This document shows positions 24,377-35,521 of a stretch of DNA of 64,000 nt, piece by piece. The translations under genes were made by a program, and so were the position numbers. A model generated the notes under the pieces. The model searched no databases. It was not told where the DNA came from and worked only from the letters and a program-made list of their open reading frames with translations. Numbering within the stretch: position 1 is the first letter of the stretch; each line of letters opens with the position of its first letter. Origin of the DNA: Elymus sibiricus (taxonomy: Eukaryota > Streptophyta > Magnoliopsida > Poales > Poaceae); assembly GCA_039707655.1 (NCBI GenBank), contig CM077672.1:199616537-199680536 (forward strand). Reading direction: 5' to 3'.

Positions 24377-24581
24377 GGAAGAATTTCTGGCGCCGTTGTC
24401 GGGGAGACATCATCATAATCTATCAAGTACCTACGCATAAAACTTTCATCTCCTTGCATTTATTTTATTTGCCTTTGCCTCTCGTTTTCATCTCCCCCAC
24501 TTCTAAAAAGTTTTTACAAAAATACAAAAATATTTTCCTTTTGCCATTTTCTTGTTTGCTCGTCTTATCATTCTGGCTAGT
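24377..24581 (+). other. Element D leader with primer-binding site
   Basis: TGGCGCCGTTGTCGGGGA (24388-24405) is a tRNA-Asp-type primer-binding site with one difference from that of element A. The rest is an AT-rich untranslated leader without any ATG, ending in CTAGT, the left target-site copy of element E. Confidence 0.8.
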
Positions 24582-25441
24582 TGTCGGTGTGTAAAACATG
24601 GGTATTTTATACCCTAACTTATGCACAAACGGTGGCAACCTCCTTGCCGGCCAAAGCTTTGCCGGGAACCGCCAAGATCGAGATTCGGAGTCCAGCCGCA
24701 GAAGCTACCAGAAAGAAGATCAAAACATAACACCCAACTAGTACCAAAGATGAAGACATTCCTTGCCGGCAAGGCTGAACCGGCAAGGTGAAGACCCGGC
24801 AAGCTCCGTGCCGGCAAGCTTAGGCCAGCCCTCCAGCGCTCCACCTCGCTGCACAGGTGTTCGCTGATGTGTGAGGTGTCGACCGCGCAGGTTGGTTGGT
24901 GAGGCTTGTCGGGCACATGTCAGCACGCTGGGACAAGATTTGTCCCTAACGACACCCATCCAAGAGGTGTGTCAGGATAATACGAGGTAGCTAGGCAAGC
25001 GGTGCAGAAACCTTGCCCGGACTACCTCTCCGCATGACACCTAGCGTCGCATTTAATGCCTTTGTCCTAAATTGGCAGAGTTAGGTATGATAGCACTGTT
25101 TGCTATCTAATCGCTATGTAATTACTGTTTTGCCATTGTGGTAACCCCTTGAGCTATAAAAGGAGGGCCAAGGCAACAGTTTAGAGGATTCGGACCCCTT
25201 TTTGAACACAAGCACGTCTCGCGTAGCTGCTCTCCCCACGCCTTGCCGGGGTAAGCGCTCCTTGTACTGTGCTTCTGCACCATCAATACACCAAAGGCAG
25301 GAGTAGGGTTTTACGCTTCTCAGTGGCCCGAACCTGGGTAGATCCCTCGCGCTCCCCATTGTCCATGCTCTTTGTGCATGTCGACCTCCCCCGCCGAACC
25401 ACAAGGGGCTGCATGGCCCCATAGATGGTCATACCCCGACA
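24582..25441 (+). repeat. Element E 5' LTR (860 bp)
   Basis: It starts TGTCGGTGTGTAAAACATGG and ends ATACCCCGACA. It has a TATA box, CTATAAAAGG, at 25154-25163. The 3' copy is split into 40255-40309 and 51643-52447, which together are also 860 bp. Its GCCGGCAAG repeats are characteristic of the family. Confidence 0.9.
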
Positions 25442-25445
25442 TCTT

Positions 25446-25464
25446 TGGCGCGCCAGGTAGGGGG
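25446..25464 (+). other. Primer-binding site of element E
   Basis: TGGCGCGCCAGGTAGGGGG follows four bases after the 5' LTR. Elements F and H have the same motif at the same place. The complement ends in CCA as a tRNA should; tRNA-Arg is my best guess, not verified. Confidence 0.7.
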
Positions 25465-25490
25465 TGCGTCGCTTGCGCAAACCTTGACCA

Positions 25491-27740
25491 GTGGGTTGCG
25501 CGTCTTCTTCATCATCTTCATCGACTTCATCCTCATCCTTCTCGTCGTCGATGGCGCCCAAGAAGAAGGGCATAACGATGACGGCCACCCTGCATGCATC
25601 CGCGGGCGGCGCAGGCGGCGCGGCCAATGCGGGCGGCGTGGATACCGCGGTTGGCACGACCAGCGCAGGCGGCGCGGTCGCCGCAGGGGACGAACACGCA
25701 GGAGGCAGTCAACCTCCTCGGTCCTCTGACGAACGGAGCCGCGATGGCGCGGGCGGAGCGGATAGACGACCTCCTCCTCCTCCTCGCCGCGCAGGCGAAC
25801 GCAGCCACCAGAGCAGCAATGCCCGGGGTAGCGCGAGCCGAGATCCCACTGCGGCGGCGTCCAAGGATGCTGCTTCAAGACAGATGCTGCGCCCCATGCA
25901 CAATGGGCACGGTGTAGCCCCGAGCGGCGCCAACGAGTCCGGGCAGCAGCGACCTCACGGCAAGACTCCTGTGGATCAAATCCCAAATCCTCAGGCACCA
26001 CCTCCGCAACGGCGACCTGCTGCTAATCATGTGCCACAGCAGCAAGACCGCGATGGTGCTCCTGCTGGCTCTGCCAGGAGTAGAGCGACGTCGCGCTCTT
26101 CGCTCCCGGCCTTGCCAGCCACGGCAGCGGAAGCAATGGCGCGAGCTCAGATGCTGCTGAACTTCCCTCCAGCGGCAGAGAAGATGGATGAGTGGAGAGC
26201 CACCATCCAAAGCTTGATTGGATTTGCCGAAGCCAGTAAATCGCAGCAAGTGGAGCCCTCACGGCGTCCGCAAGCAGCACCGACATCTCCAGTCGGTGGC
26301 CGCATTGACGGTGCTACGCTAACGGTATAATCGCTGCCGCGACAACCGCCTCAACAGCAGCAACGCCAACAGCCGCGACAAGCCCAGCAATCTCTTGGAC
26401 CCGACGAGATGTCGATAGCCTCTTCAGATCCACGGGCGCAGCAAGATCAGCGGCAAGTGGTGCGAGACAGGCGGGCAGAAGACGCCTGCACCACCAGGGA
26501 ACGGCGCCGAGAGGCGCATCGTCAATTCGACGCGCGCAACGGCCCCGTCGTTGATGAGCCTGCGCCAGGGGTTGGCGGATATCTACCTTACAAGGTTGGG
26601 TGTCCTGCCTTCACCCGCGAGCTGCGGCAAGTCCGATGGCCGTCCGTTCGAGCCTTCAATCCAGAAGTGCTGGAAAAATATGACGGCAAGTTGAACCCGG
26701 CAGAGTTTCTAGGCATCTACACTATTGCCATGCAAGCTGCCGGAGGGAGAGATGAGAATATCCTCGCCAACTACTTCCCATTGGTACTAAAACCCAACGT
26801 GAGGTCTTGGCTGATGAACTTGCCGGAGAACTCCATCTTGTCGTGGTCAGATCTTTGCAACGAATTCGTCGGTGCCTTTACCGGAGGCCACAAGGCCCCT
26901 GGACAGCCCAGCGACCTGCAAGTGATCCCGCAAAAAGATGGCGAAACTTTACGCAAGTACATCCAGAGATTCAGCCGCGTACACCGCAACATTCCAGATG
27001 TGCACCCCGCAGCCGTCATTGCCGCCTTTCACACGAATGTGCGCAATCGGAGGATGCAGGAGAAGATGAATGTCAAGTTGCCCAAGACCGTCAACGAGCT
27101 CTATACGTTGGCAGATAAGTGTGCATGGGCTGAGGAAGGAAGAAGACTTCCCGGGGAGGATGCTGGCGCCGAAGTAGATTCCAAGGATGACGATGCCGCC
27201 ACCCCGAGGAAGAAGGGCCGGAAGCACAACAGGAAGCGCAAAGGCAAAACTGTTATGCCTGTCGAAGGCTCCGGCAATTCCGAGTCCGCCAAGAAAGCCA
27301 AGACTGAGAATTCCGGCAAGGAGGCTGCTGTATGCGCCGCTTGCCAGGAGGCGGCGGCAAACGAGAAGGCCGGCAAGTCAGATGGACCATACTGCAAAAT
27401 TCACCGCACCAAAGGCCATGATCTCCAAGAGTGCCAACAAGTCGAACACCTTGTTGAGAAGCAGAAGGCTGAATACGAGAAGCGCGACAAGGAAAAAGGC
27501 CAAGATGGTGCCGGTGGATCCAGCAAAAAGGGCCGTGGTGGTCGAGGAGGCCGCCGCGGCAAGGCCAAGCAGCAGAAAGAAAAGCCTGCTAGGGGCTATG
27601 AGAAGAAAGAGGGAGATGACGGAAGTGAAGAAGAAGAGGACGATGATGAGACCAGCGAACAAGAATTCCAAAAGGCAACTGAGGCCATGTGCGTTAACGG
27701 GGGCGCATCTTTGCACTCCTCTCACCGCCAGCTTAAATAG
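25491..27740 (+). pseudogene. Element E gag, one internal stop
   Basis: One frame runs from Met 25491 (or Met 25551, MAPKKKG) to a TAG at 27738-27740, with a TAA at 26328-26330. The first 280 residues are low-complexity, rich in Ala, Gly, Arg and Pro. The capsid domain follows (CPAFTRELRQVRWP, LNPAEFLGIYTIAMQ, SWLMNLPENSI, GETLRKYIQRFSRVHR). The C-terminal part is basic and Lys/Gly-rich with CKIHRTKGHDLQEC, a variant Cys-His motif, and ends in an acidic stretch. The capsid packages the element's RNA. The frame continues past the stop into protease. Confidence 0.85.
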
Positions 27741-28499
27741 TGGGCTCGTGAGGTTAACGCGGCAGAACCGGCAATGGGCTCTCAAAAACCACTCAAATGG
27801 TCACACACGCCTATCATCTTTGATGCTGAGGACCACCCTGATCGCATAACTGCGGTCGGGTGTTTGCCGTTGTTGGTTTCCCCAACAATTCGCAACCTCC
27901 AAGTAATGAAGATGTTAGTTGACAATGGGGCCGGTCTGAATCTAATCACTCCGGAGGTAAACAAGAGGCACCAGATTCCCGACGAGGAGCTCGAAAAGAC
28001 AGGCACCTTTCAAGGAGTGAACCCGGGAAGAAGCCAGCCCAAGGGAAAGACCACGTTGCCGGTGACGTTTGGCGGGGAACTGAACTACAGGACGGAAAAG
28101 ATTGTCTTCGACGTCGTCAAGATCCCCTTGCCGTACAATGGAATTCTTGGCCGCCCAGCATTGGCAAAATTCATGGCAGCATCCCACTATGCTTACAACA
28201 CGTTGAAGATGCCAGGGCCGATGGGTGTCATTTCCGTCAACTCCGACAAGAAAGATGCGGTCATCTGCGTCGACAAGATGTACAGAGATGCGGTTGCAGC
28301 AGAAGCTGCCAAGGCACCAGCTTCCGCTAAGAAAAAACAAAGCAAGAAATCCGGCAAGGCCTCTAGCAAGGATTCCGTGAAGCGCACCTCTTTGGAGTGC
28401 TGCGCACCTGTTGAAGACTTGCCGGAGTGCTCCGCCAGTAAGAAATCCAAAGCTACTGCACCGGCAACCAAGAAGGTGCCGGCGAGGGAGGACGCACTG
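27741..28499 (+). pseudogene. Element E aspartic protease
   Basis: It is in frame with gag. LKWSHTPIIFDAEDHP and the active-site-like MLVDNGAGLNLI (near 27910-27950) are followed by LPYNGILGRPAL, the second conserved protease block of Tat-like elements. After about 28490 the frame shifts by one base, so the visible open frame to 28628 ends in unrelated residues. It would cleave Gag-Pol. Confidence 0.75.
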
Positions 28500-29420
28500 A
28501 CGCTACTTTCACCATCAGCGCCACCCTTGACAGCAAATAGGAAAGCGCGCTCGTTGCCTTCCTGCGGGCGAATGTCGATGTGTTCGCGTGGCGACCATCC
28601 GACATCCCCGGTGTTCCCATGGAGGTAATTTAGCACCACCTTGCCATTTGTCCCCATGCTCGGCCCGTCAAGCAAAAAGTCCGGAAGCAAGCTTTGGAGC
28701 GGCAGCAATTCATTGCCGAAGAAATCAAGAAACTCGATGCAGCAGGCCTGGTCAGAGGAGTGCTACATCCCGCTTGGTTGGCAAATCCAGTGGTGGTGCG
28801 CAAAGCAAACGAGAAGTGGAGACTTTGTATTGATTACACGGACATCAACAAAGCATGCCCGAAGGACCCTTTCCCCTTGCCGCACATCGATCAAATTGTA
28901 GACTCTACTTCCGGCTGTGATTTGCTCTCCTTCCTTGATGCATATTCTGGATACCATCAGATATTCATGGCCAGGGAGGATGAAGAGAAGACTGCATTCA
29001 TTACTCCATGTGGCACGTACTGCTTCGTACGTATGCCCTTCGGATTAAAGAGTGCCGGTTCAACATTTGCAAGAGCAGTCCAAATTGGTTTTGAGCCCCA
29101 GCTGCACAGGAATGTAGAAGCATACATGGATGACATAGTGGTCAAAACCAAGGATAAGTCTACCCTTATTCAAGACTTGGAAGAGACATTTGCGAACTTG
29201 CGCAAAATCAACTTGAAGCTCAATCCCGAGAAGTGTGTGTTTGGTGTTCCATCTGGCAAACTTCTCGGATTCTTTGTATCTCAACGAGGAATTGAAGCAA
29301 ATCCCGATAAGATCAAGGCGATTGAGTAGATTCAAGCACCAAAAAGCATCAAAGATGTGCGGCGCCTTGCTGGCTGTGTTGCTGCCTTAAGTAGATTCAT
29401 TTCAAGATCTACTAAGCGCC
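28500..29420 (+). pseudogene. Element E reverse transcriptase
   Basis: The longest open part is 28694-29329. Visible motifs are WLANPVVVRKANEKWRLCID, FLDAYSGYHQI, MPFGLKSAGSTF and YMDDIVVK (catalytic site at 29123-29134). Stops near 28538 and 28628 and the TAG at 29327-29329 interrupt the frame, and a one-base shift near 29415 separates it from RNase H. It would copy RNA into DNA but cannot be made intact here. Confidence 0.85.
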
Positions 29421-30144
29421 TTGCCATTTTTCAAGATTTTGAAAAAGGCAGGACCGATGAAATGGACTCCAGAGGCGGAGGTCGTGCTGCAGGACTTGAA
29501 AAGATACCTCTCCACCGCTCCAACACTAGTTGCGCCAAGACCACATGAGCCGTTGCTGCTATACATAGCGGCAACGAATCAAGTGGCTAGTGCTGCACTA
29601 CTGGTGTAGAGGGAAATCGATGACGAGGAAGCAACCGCAGCAAACCCGTCCAGTGACAAATCAGAGTCTTCTCCAGCAAGATCTGGTGCCAATAAGTCAG
29701 AAACAGGGCAAGCAAATGAAGTTGATCAACAAGCAGTGCTGAAAAAGAAAGTGGTGCAGCGACCAGTGTATTTTGTTAGTTCCCTTCTGCAGGGGGCTAG
29801 ATCGAGATACTCTGGGGTGCAAAAGTTGCTTTTCGGTCTCCTTATGGCCTCGAGAAAACTGCGCCACTACTTCCAAGCACAGGAGATTACCGTCGTCACT
29901 CGCTTTCCCTTGCAACGCATCTTGAGAAATCCAGAGGCAACCAGTAGGATAGTGGAGTGGGCGTTGGAATTGTCAAGCTTTGCACTCAAGTTTGAGAGCA
30001 CTTCAACCATTCAGAGCAGGGCTTTGGCAGAGTTCATCGCCGAATGGACGCCAACGCAAGACGAAGAAATTCAAGAGACAGCTCTCCCCGGCAAAGAGAC
30101 AGCAAAGGAATGGGTCATGTACTTTGATGGTGCCTTCTCGCTGC
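29421..30144 (+). pseudogene. Element E RNase H, cut by element F
   Basis: It contains KKAGPMKWTPEAEVVLQDLK and PLLLYIAATNQVASAALLV, a TAG at 29607-29609, then RPVYFVSSLLQGARSRYSG and the start of a second RNase H-like domain (WVMYFDGAFSLQG). It stops abruptly at 30144, where the remnant LTR of element F begins. The matching downstream part starts again at 36482, with about 50-60 residues missing between. Confidence 0.75.
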
Positions 30145-30323
30145 AGGGTCTTACACCGCAAGGTGGCCCGAACCTGGGTAAACCGCTGAGTCCTCACCCC
30201 GTCCCTCGCTAGCGCGCTCTCGCCATAGCCTCGCCGTAGCTCAGCCGTGGTAGGAGATGAAGTGGTAGAACGAGCTCACCCCAGTGTTCGAACCTTTGGG
30301 TCCCTGGAGCCCGACTTTTGACA
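30145..30323 (+). repeat. Element F 5' LTR remnant
   Basis: It matches 36303-36481 with about ten substitutions, mostly transitions, and ends CCGACTTTTGACA. The first roughly 780 bp of the LTR are absent. The bases AGGG at the left edge could belong to either partner, as microhomology at a deletion. Confidence 0.85.
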
Positions 30324-30325
30324 TT

Positions 30326-30344
30326 TGGCGCGCCAGGTAGGGGT
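30326..30344 (+). other. Primer-binding site of element F
   Basis: TGGCGCGCCAGGTAGGGGT, two bases after the LTR end. It is the same motif as in elements E and H. Confidence 0.75.
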
Positions 30345-30386
30345 GTGCTACCGTTCTTCTGGTCCGCCCTCAGCTCCACCAACCCC

Positions 30387-32829
30387 ATGGCCGACGCACG
30401 TCGCGAGCGCGCCGAGCGCAGGGCTGGCCGCGTGGCTCAGACAGAGCTGGTGCCCCGCGGCAATCGCCGCCGCCCCGAAGCCGAGGCTGCTACTGCCACC
30501 AACCCCACTGCCCGCGAGAAGCAGGACTCCTCCCTACACCCCTCCGTGCGGCCGCACCGCCACGGCCTCCTCCCTCGCCCACCGTGGGCCGCCGAACCCG
30601 CAGGCCGCGCTGCTCATGGCACGTGAGCTGCTCCGCTACCGTCCGGATGACGCTGGCTACGACGCCTTGATTGGCCACATCACCGAGCTCGTCAACGTCG
30701 CCGGGGACGCTCCGGCACCTTCTCATTCACTCCGCCCTCCGCCGTCTCGTGCTGGGGACCTGGCGCACGGTGCTCCCCCGCCGCCTCCTCTGCGCGACGA
30801 GCGCGCCGGGCCCCAGCGCAGCGCGCGGGCTCGCGAGCCGTCCCGCGGCGCGTCCTCGCCTGACTGAGACGAAGCCAGCTGCTAGATCATCCGCCGCGCG
30901 CCCCCCGACGCGCGAGTGCTCCTCGAGCGGCAGCGCCAGCGCCAGGACCAGACCGTTCAGGACGTTGCAACGGCCGGGCATCAAAACCGCGCCGCCCTCA
31001 CTGGCGGCGTCCGCTCGAGCGGCGTGGGCTGCTGTGCCTTCACCCGTGAGCTGCGTCGCTTGGTCTGGCCCGCGAAGTTCAAGCCCGAGCTGCGTCCACG
31101 CTACGACGGCACCCCCAACCCCACGGAGTTCCTCCAGCTCTACGCGCTGAGCGTCGAGGCGGTGAACGGCGACGACAAGGTCATGGCGAACTGGTTCCCC
31201 ATGGCCCTCAAGGACGGCCCGCGCTCCTGGCTCATCAACCTCCCCGAGGCTTCCATCTCGTCGAGGGCTGAGCTCTGCAGCCAGTTCATCGCCAACTTCA
31301 AGGGCACACAGGACCGCTCCATCACCATCAACGACTTGCGGCGTGTTCGGCAGCGCCCAGACGAGACCCTCCGCAAGTACATCCAGCGCTTCAGTCAGGT
31401 GCGCAACAAGATCCCGCGTGCCTCCGACGCGGCCGTCATCTCTGCGTTCTCCACCGGCGTCACAGACGTGAAGATGCGCGAGAAGCTCACCATCAACGGT
31501 GAGCTCGACTCCGTGCTCGAGCTGCTCGACCTCGCCGACAAGTGCACCAAGGCTGAAGAAGGCCGCCTCTTCGTCCACAACGACCCCGACGCGGTGCTTG
31601 ACGCCGTCAAGGCCAAGAGCAAGGACGTCAAGCGCAAGGGCCCTGCCGTGCTTGCGGCGGAGCTCGAGCAGAAGCACGGCCGCGACTTCGATGGGCCCAG
31701 TAAGGACAACCGGCCACTCTGCGCTTTTCACAACGTCCGCTCCCACAGCACCGAAAACTGTCAGGAGCTCAAGCTGCTCCGCGACGAGCGCCAGAGCTGC
31801 CGGGACGACCGCAATGGCCGCGGCACCGGCCGCGGAGGTGGCCGCAGCGGCAACCACTGGGACAGCCGCAACGGTAATGGCAGCTACTGCCAGGGCTGGC
31901 GCGACCAGCCTCGTGAGGCCGTCTGGCACGACCAGCCTCGTGAGGCGAATCCTCAGGCCAATGCCGCTCTCCCGCCGCTGCCGCCGCCACCCCGGAGGAA
32001 CGGTGTCAACCGGCCTGACGAGGGCGCTGGGGGCTACCAGGAACCTCGCGCGGTCACCTGCATCCTTGGCGGGTCCCAAGCCCCCGCGTCCATCCGCCAC
32101 TTCAAGCAACTCTCTCGCGAGGTGTGCGCCGCCCTCCCGAGGCCTGAGGTCGCGCGGCCCCTCAAGTGGTCGCAGTATGCCATCACCTTGGACTCCAAGG
32201 ACCACCCCAAGTCCACGGCCTCTGCAGGCGCGCTCCCCATGCTGTGCACTCCCACCATCAGCAACGTCGCGGTCACCAAGAACCTCATCGACGGGGGTGA
32301 CGGCCTCAACGTACTCTCCATCAAGACCTTCGAGACGCTCCAGGTGCCCTACGACCAGCTGATGTCGACCAGGCCCTTCTCCGGAGTGACCGATGGCTCC
32401 ACCATCCCACTGGGGCAAGTGCGCCTCCCCGTCACCTTCGGCACCCGCAAGAACTACCACACCGAGCTCATCGACTTCGACGTGGCGCACATCGGCCTGC
32501 CTTATAACGCCATCTTGGGCTACCCGGCTCTCACCAAGTACATGGCGGCCACCCATCACGCCTACAACGTCCTCAAGATGCCCGGCTGCAGCGGCATCAT
32601 CACCGTCGCCTGGGACGAAAAGGACGCAGCCAGCACCCTCGAGCGTGCCTACAAGGCTGCCGCTGTCGTGCACCCGGCCAACGAGGACGCGGCCGAGCCT
32701 TCCGAGGCCACGCCAGCGAAGAAGAAGCAACTGTTCTCTCAGGACCACGCCGAGATGAAGAAGGCGTCGGTGGACGGCAGCGGCTCCGGCCCTGCCTTCA
32801 CCATCGACACAGGTCTCCCTCTTGCATAG
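30387..32829 (+). pseudogene. Element F gag and protease
   Basis: The N-terminus opens at Met 30387 (MADARRERAERRAG). The frame shifts around 30550-30620 and has stops near 30865 and 30889. From about 30895 a long frame stays open to TAG 32827-32829. It contains the capsid domain (CCAFTRELRRLVWP, NPTEFLQLYALSVEAV, ETLRKYIQRFSQVRNK), a Cys-His motif (CAFHNVRSHSTENC), a Gly/Arg/Asp-rich segment and the protease (LIDGGDGLNVLS, LPYNAILGYPAL). The usual GGAG motif reads GGDG. RT continues in the same frame after the stop. Confidence 0.85.
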
Positions 32830-33339
32830 GAAAGCGCACTCGTCGCCTTCCTTCGGGCAAACTCGGATGTTTTTGCCTGGAAAGCATCCGACTTGTCCGG
32901 TGTGCTGAGGGAGGTGATCGAGCACCACTTAGCGGTGTGCCCCAATGCACGCCCGGTAAAGCAGAAAGCATGGCGCCAGGCGCCAGAGAAGCCAGAGTTC
33001 ATCGTCAAGGAAGTTCAGAAGCTCCAGGAAGCCGGAGTCGTTCGTGGGGTGCGCCATCCCGAGTGGCTCGCCAACCCAGTCGTCGTCCCCAAGAAGGGCG
33101 GCAAGGAGCGCATGTGCGTCGACTTCACCAGCCTCAACCAGTTCTGCCCGTATAACCCCTTCAAGCTGCCGCGAGATGGCCAGGGCGTTGGCCCAGCCTT
33201 CGGCAGCACACGCATGCCCTTCGGGCTGGGGAACGCCGGCGCCTCTTTACAGAGGCTGGCACCCTTCGCGCCAGGGCCTCGCGAGTCCCCTGGCTCCGGA
33301 GGAGCAGACTCCCTTGGCACGCCTCGCCAAACGGTCTGA
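32830..33339 (+). pseudogene. Element F truncated reverse transcriptase
   Basis: It continues the gag frame: ESALVAFLRANSDVFAWK, then RGVRHPEWLANPVVVPKKGG and MCVDFTSLNQFCP. Near 33170-33215 it jumps to TRMPFGLGNAGAS, skipping the FLDAYSGYHQ block, and after that the sequence is not RT. The catalytic Asp-Asp motif is absent. RNase H and integrase are missing, so the element could move only with proteins from elsewhere. Confidence 0.85.
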
Positions 33340-34507
33340 CGTCACTCTAGCGCGGTTCTGCCAGGTGCGCCCGGCGCGTCGCCTCGCGCGGCCCTCACTC
33401 CTTCTCGCCGCGCCTCTCGAGCTTCGCTCCCGGAACCCTATCCTTTTGGTTGTGTAACGAATTTTGCTGATTCTACCTTGATGATCTATGTTACCTGCTA
33501 ATTTCTACGTTAAATTCGATGCCGCCGGAGAGCGCCACACGCGCGCGACCCTCCCCTGACCGACTCCGTGAGAGGGGGCTAGGCACGATGCATGTGCTCG
33601 GGTCCGTCCCTACAGTGCCGCCAAATCCAAGCGACTGAGCTCTGGCTCGCGGGCCTGCTCCCGTGCACATAACCTCACCAAGGTCCTTGGTGCCTTATCT
33701 CCTCACGCAACGGCCGCGGGTGAGTTAGCGAGCGCGTGCCGTTCGTCCTATCGTGAAATCTGTCGACATGCAGTCCCCCAGGAGGCGAGCTGTGCAGAGA
33801 CCTCGCGGGTGGCCTCTCGTAAGCCGGCCTCGCGAGGCGAAGATTCGTCAAGTAATGAGCCTCGGGAGCAAGCCTCGTGGGCGCGCCTCGCAAGATGCGT
33901 CGGCTCCTCACGAGCTGTGGCTCGCCCGGCACCGCTCTCCGCCCAAAGCTAAGTGTGACTGCCTCGCGAGGCGCCCTTACCATCACTCAAGCTCCCTCCC
34001 CTCGTGATCCCGTTGAGTGCAGCATTTTTCTTCTGCGTAAGCCGCTTGCACGCTAAAGGGGGGCTCTCTGAGCATCGCGCCTCAGGAGCCCTCACTAGCT
34101 CCCGGTGCCCCTCACCTCCTGGCCTTGTCCCGGCATCGCGACCGGACATACCAGCGACGGCTGAGGCCCGCTCGGGGGCTGGGTCCTAATGGCGTAGAGT
34201 GCTGAGGCGAGCAAAGAAAAAAGACCAGCCTCACGAGAGGACTTTGGGAGAGAATGCATACATCCCCATGTCACAAAAGCATTAAGTTAAACATAGAAGA
34301 TACTGTTTTCATGCCCCCGCGGGGCTACATCGGTTCAATGCAGGAAAATGAAAGGAAAGAAAGGGCCTAGGCGAGGCGCCGTCGCCCTCAAGACTCCAGT
34401 GCAGGGCGCCGCGCGCGTCCCCAAGAAGGCGCTGCAGGCAAGTGCGGCTCCGTCACCGTACGCGCAGTGCCTGCCGCCAGGGGTTCCGGTGTCATCGCCG
34501 CGCGCGC
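33340..34507 (+). other. Element F non-coding tail
   Basis: GC-rich DNA with many CTCGCGAGGC-like words, plus a short AT-rich stretch at 33440-33520. Open frames are short and without domains. It separates the truncated RT from the antisense gene remnant. Confidence 0.6.
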
Positions 34508-35165
34508 CTAGTCGGAGTCCTTGTTCTCGCTCTTGACGCGGGGGGAGTCATCGCCGCTTCTGCCCCCGCCGGAGGGTGCAGCACCGCCGGAGGAGCCGTC
34601 CTCGCTGGAGGAGCCGCTGTAGCTGTCCTCGCTCTCCGCGCTTCACTCCAGGCGGCTACCGGAGAGCCTGAAGATCTTCGCAAAGAGCGTGGCGGCCCCA
34701 TCGTGCATGAACTGGAGGACGTGCCCCCGCTTCAGGCCACGGGCGAGGGCGAACGACTTCCACCCCTGCCTCAGGGACATGAAGCCCGAGGGGGTGAGCT
34801 CCATCGCCACCCAGGAGGGGCCGTTGCAGCAGCCGTCGGCCTGCACCCACAGGCCCAAGGGCGCGCGGTCCGGCATCGCCGCCGCGAAAGAGTCCAGGAG
34901 CCGGAGCCTGGTGCAGGGGCTGCGGTGCATGTTCACAATGAACTCATGCGCCGCCTCCGCCGAGTGGCTCCCCGCCTGGGGCGGAAGCGCGGCCGCTCCG
35001 CCGCGGCCGCCTCGGCCCCGCGCGCCTCGCCCTCCGCGCCCACGAGCGGCGCTCCTTCCATGATTGCTGGGCCCGGCGCCGGCGGCCGTCGGGGAGCGCC
35101 CACGTCCCAGGGGCGGAATCTGGGGTGCAGCAGCAGGAGTACAGCCGCGCCCTCTCCCCCTCGCG
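34508..35165 (-). pseudogene. Element F antisense B3-domain gene remnant
   Basis: This is the counterpart of the antisense gene of element E (39006-39674). Reading on the minus strand there is a Gly/Arg-rich N-terminal part (GRGGRGARGRGGRGG), a linker, then a B3-like domain (ADGCCNGPSWVAMEL, RQGWKSFALARGLKRGHVL, LFAKIFRLSGSRLE), then an acidic Ser-rich tail (SAESEDSYSGSSSEDGSSGG). The frame spans about 219 codons, close to the 222 of the copy in E. The expected start reads ATC rather than ATG (near 35163-35165), and a TGA at 34643-34645 splits the tail from the domain. A TATA box lies about 90 bases upstream. It was probably a DNA-binding protein; it is now broken. Confidence 0.75.
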
Positions 35166-35250
35166 ATCTCTTCGGCAGCTCTAGCAAGAAGACGGAGGAA
35201 GCTGAGGAAGGAGAAGATGGGTGGAGGACTCCGGCTCTCCCCTCTCTCTC

Positions 35251-35257
35251 TTTATAC
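35251..35257 (-). promoter_or_regulatory. TATA box of the element F antisense gene
   Basis: The minus strand reads GTATAAAGAG after CCGCACCGA, about 90 bases upstream of the expected start. Element E has CCGCACC plus TATAAAAAG at the matching place. Confidence 0.55.
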
Positions 35258-35505
35258 TCGGTGCGGAACTTCCCACCCGCTCCGCCTTCTTCGGCGTCGG
35301 GAGTTGGGGCGACGGCAGGTATGAAGCAAGGCAATGATGGCCTCGCGCCGCCCGCGCCAGGATTTATGTCAGCGCGGCAGTTTCCGAGGCATCGTGTGGA
35401 AGTGGGGGCGTCGCCCGTCACATCGTGCGCCACGCGTCGCGCCTGGCCGCAGGCGGTTAGGGCCCGCGCCGTTTCGCCCCTTGGTCGGCGGGAACGTGCA
35501 CGCCG

Positions 35506-35521
35506 CGGGCCCGGGGGCTAC
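35506..35521 (+). other. Polypurine tract of element F
   Basis: GCGGGCCCGGGGGCTAC lies directly before the 3' LTR. The G-rich core is typical of this family; 35258-35505 upstream holds no recognisable gene. Confidence 0.6.

Noticed and set aside
25491..25960. Antisense open frames opposite the Ala/Gly-rich start of element E gag
   Set aside because: The sense frame connects without shift to the capsid domain; the antisense frames are rich in Arg and lack any motif.
30727..32928. A 733-codon minus-strand open frame opposite the gag of element F
   Set aside because: The sense strand encodes a clear gag-protease with G or C at most third positions, which leaves the opposite frame open by composition. 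The translation has no recognisable domain.
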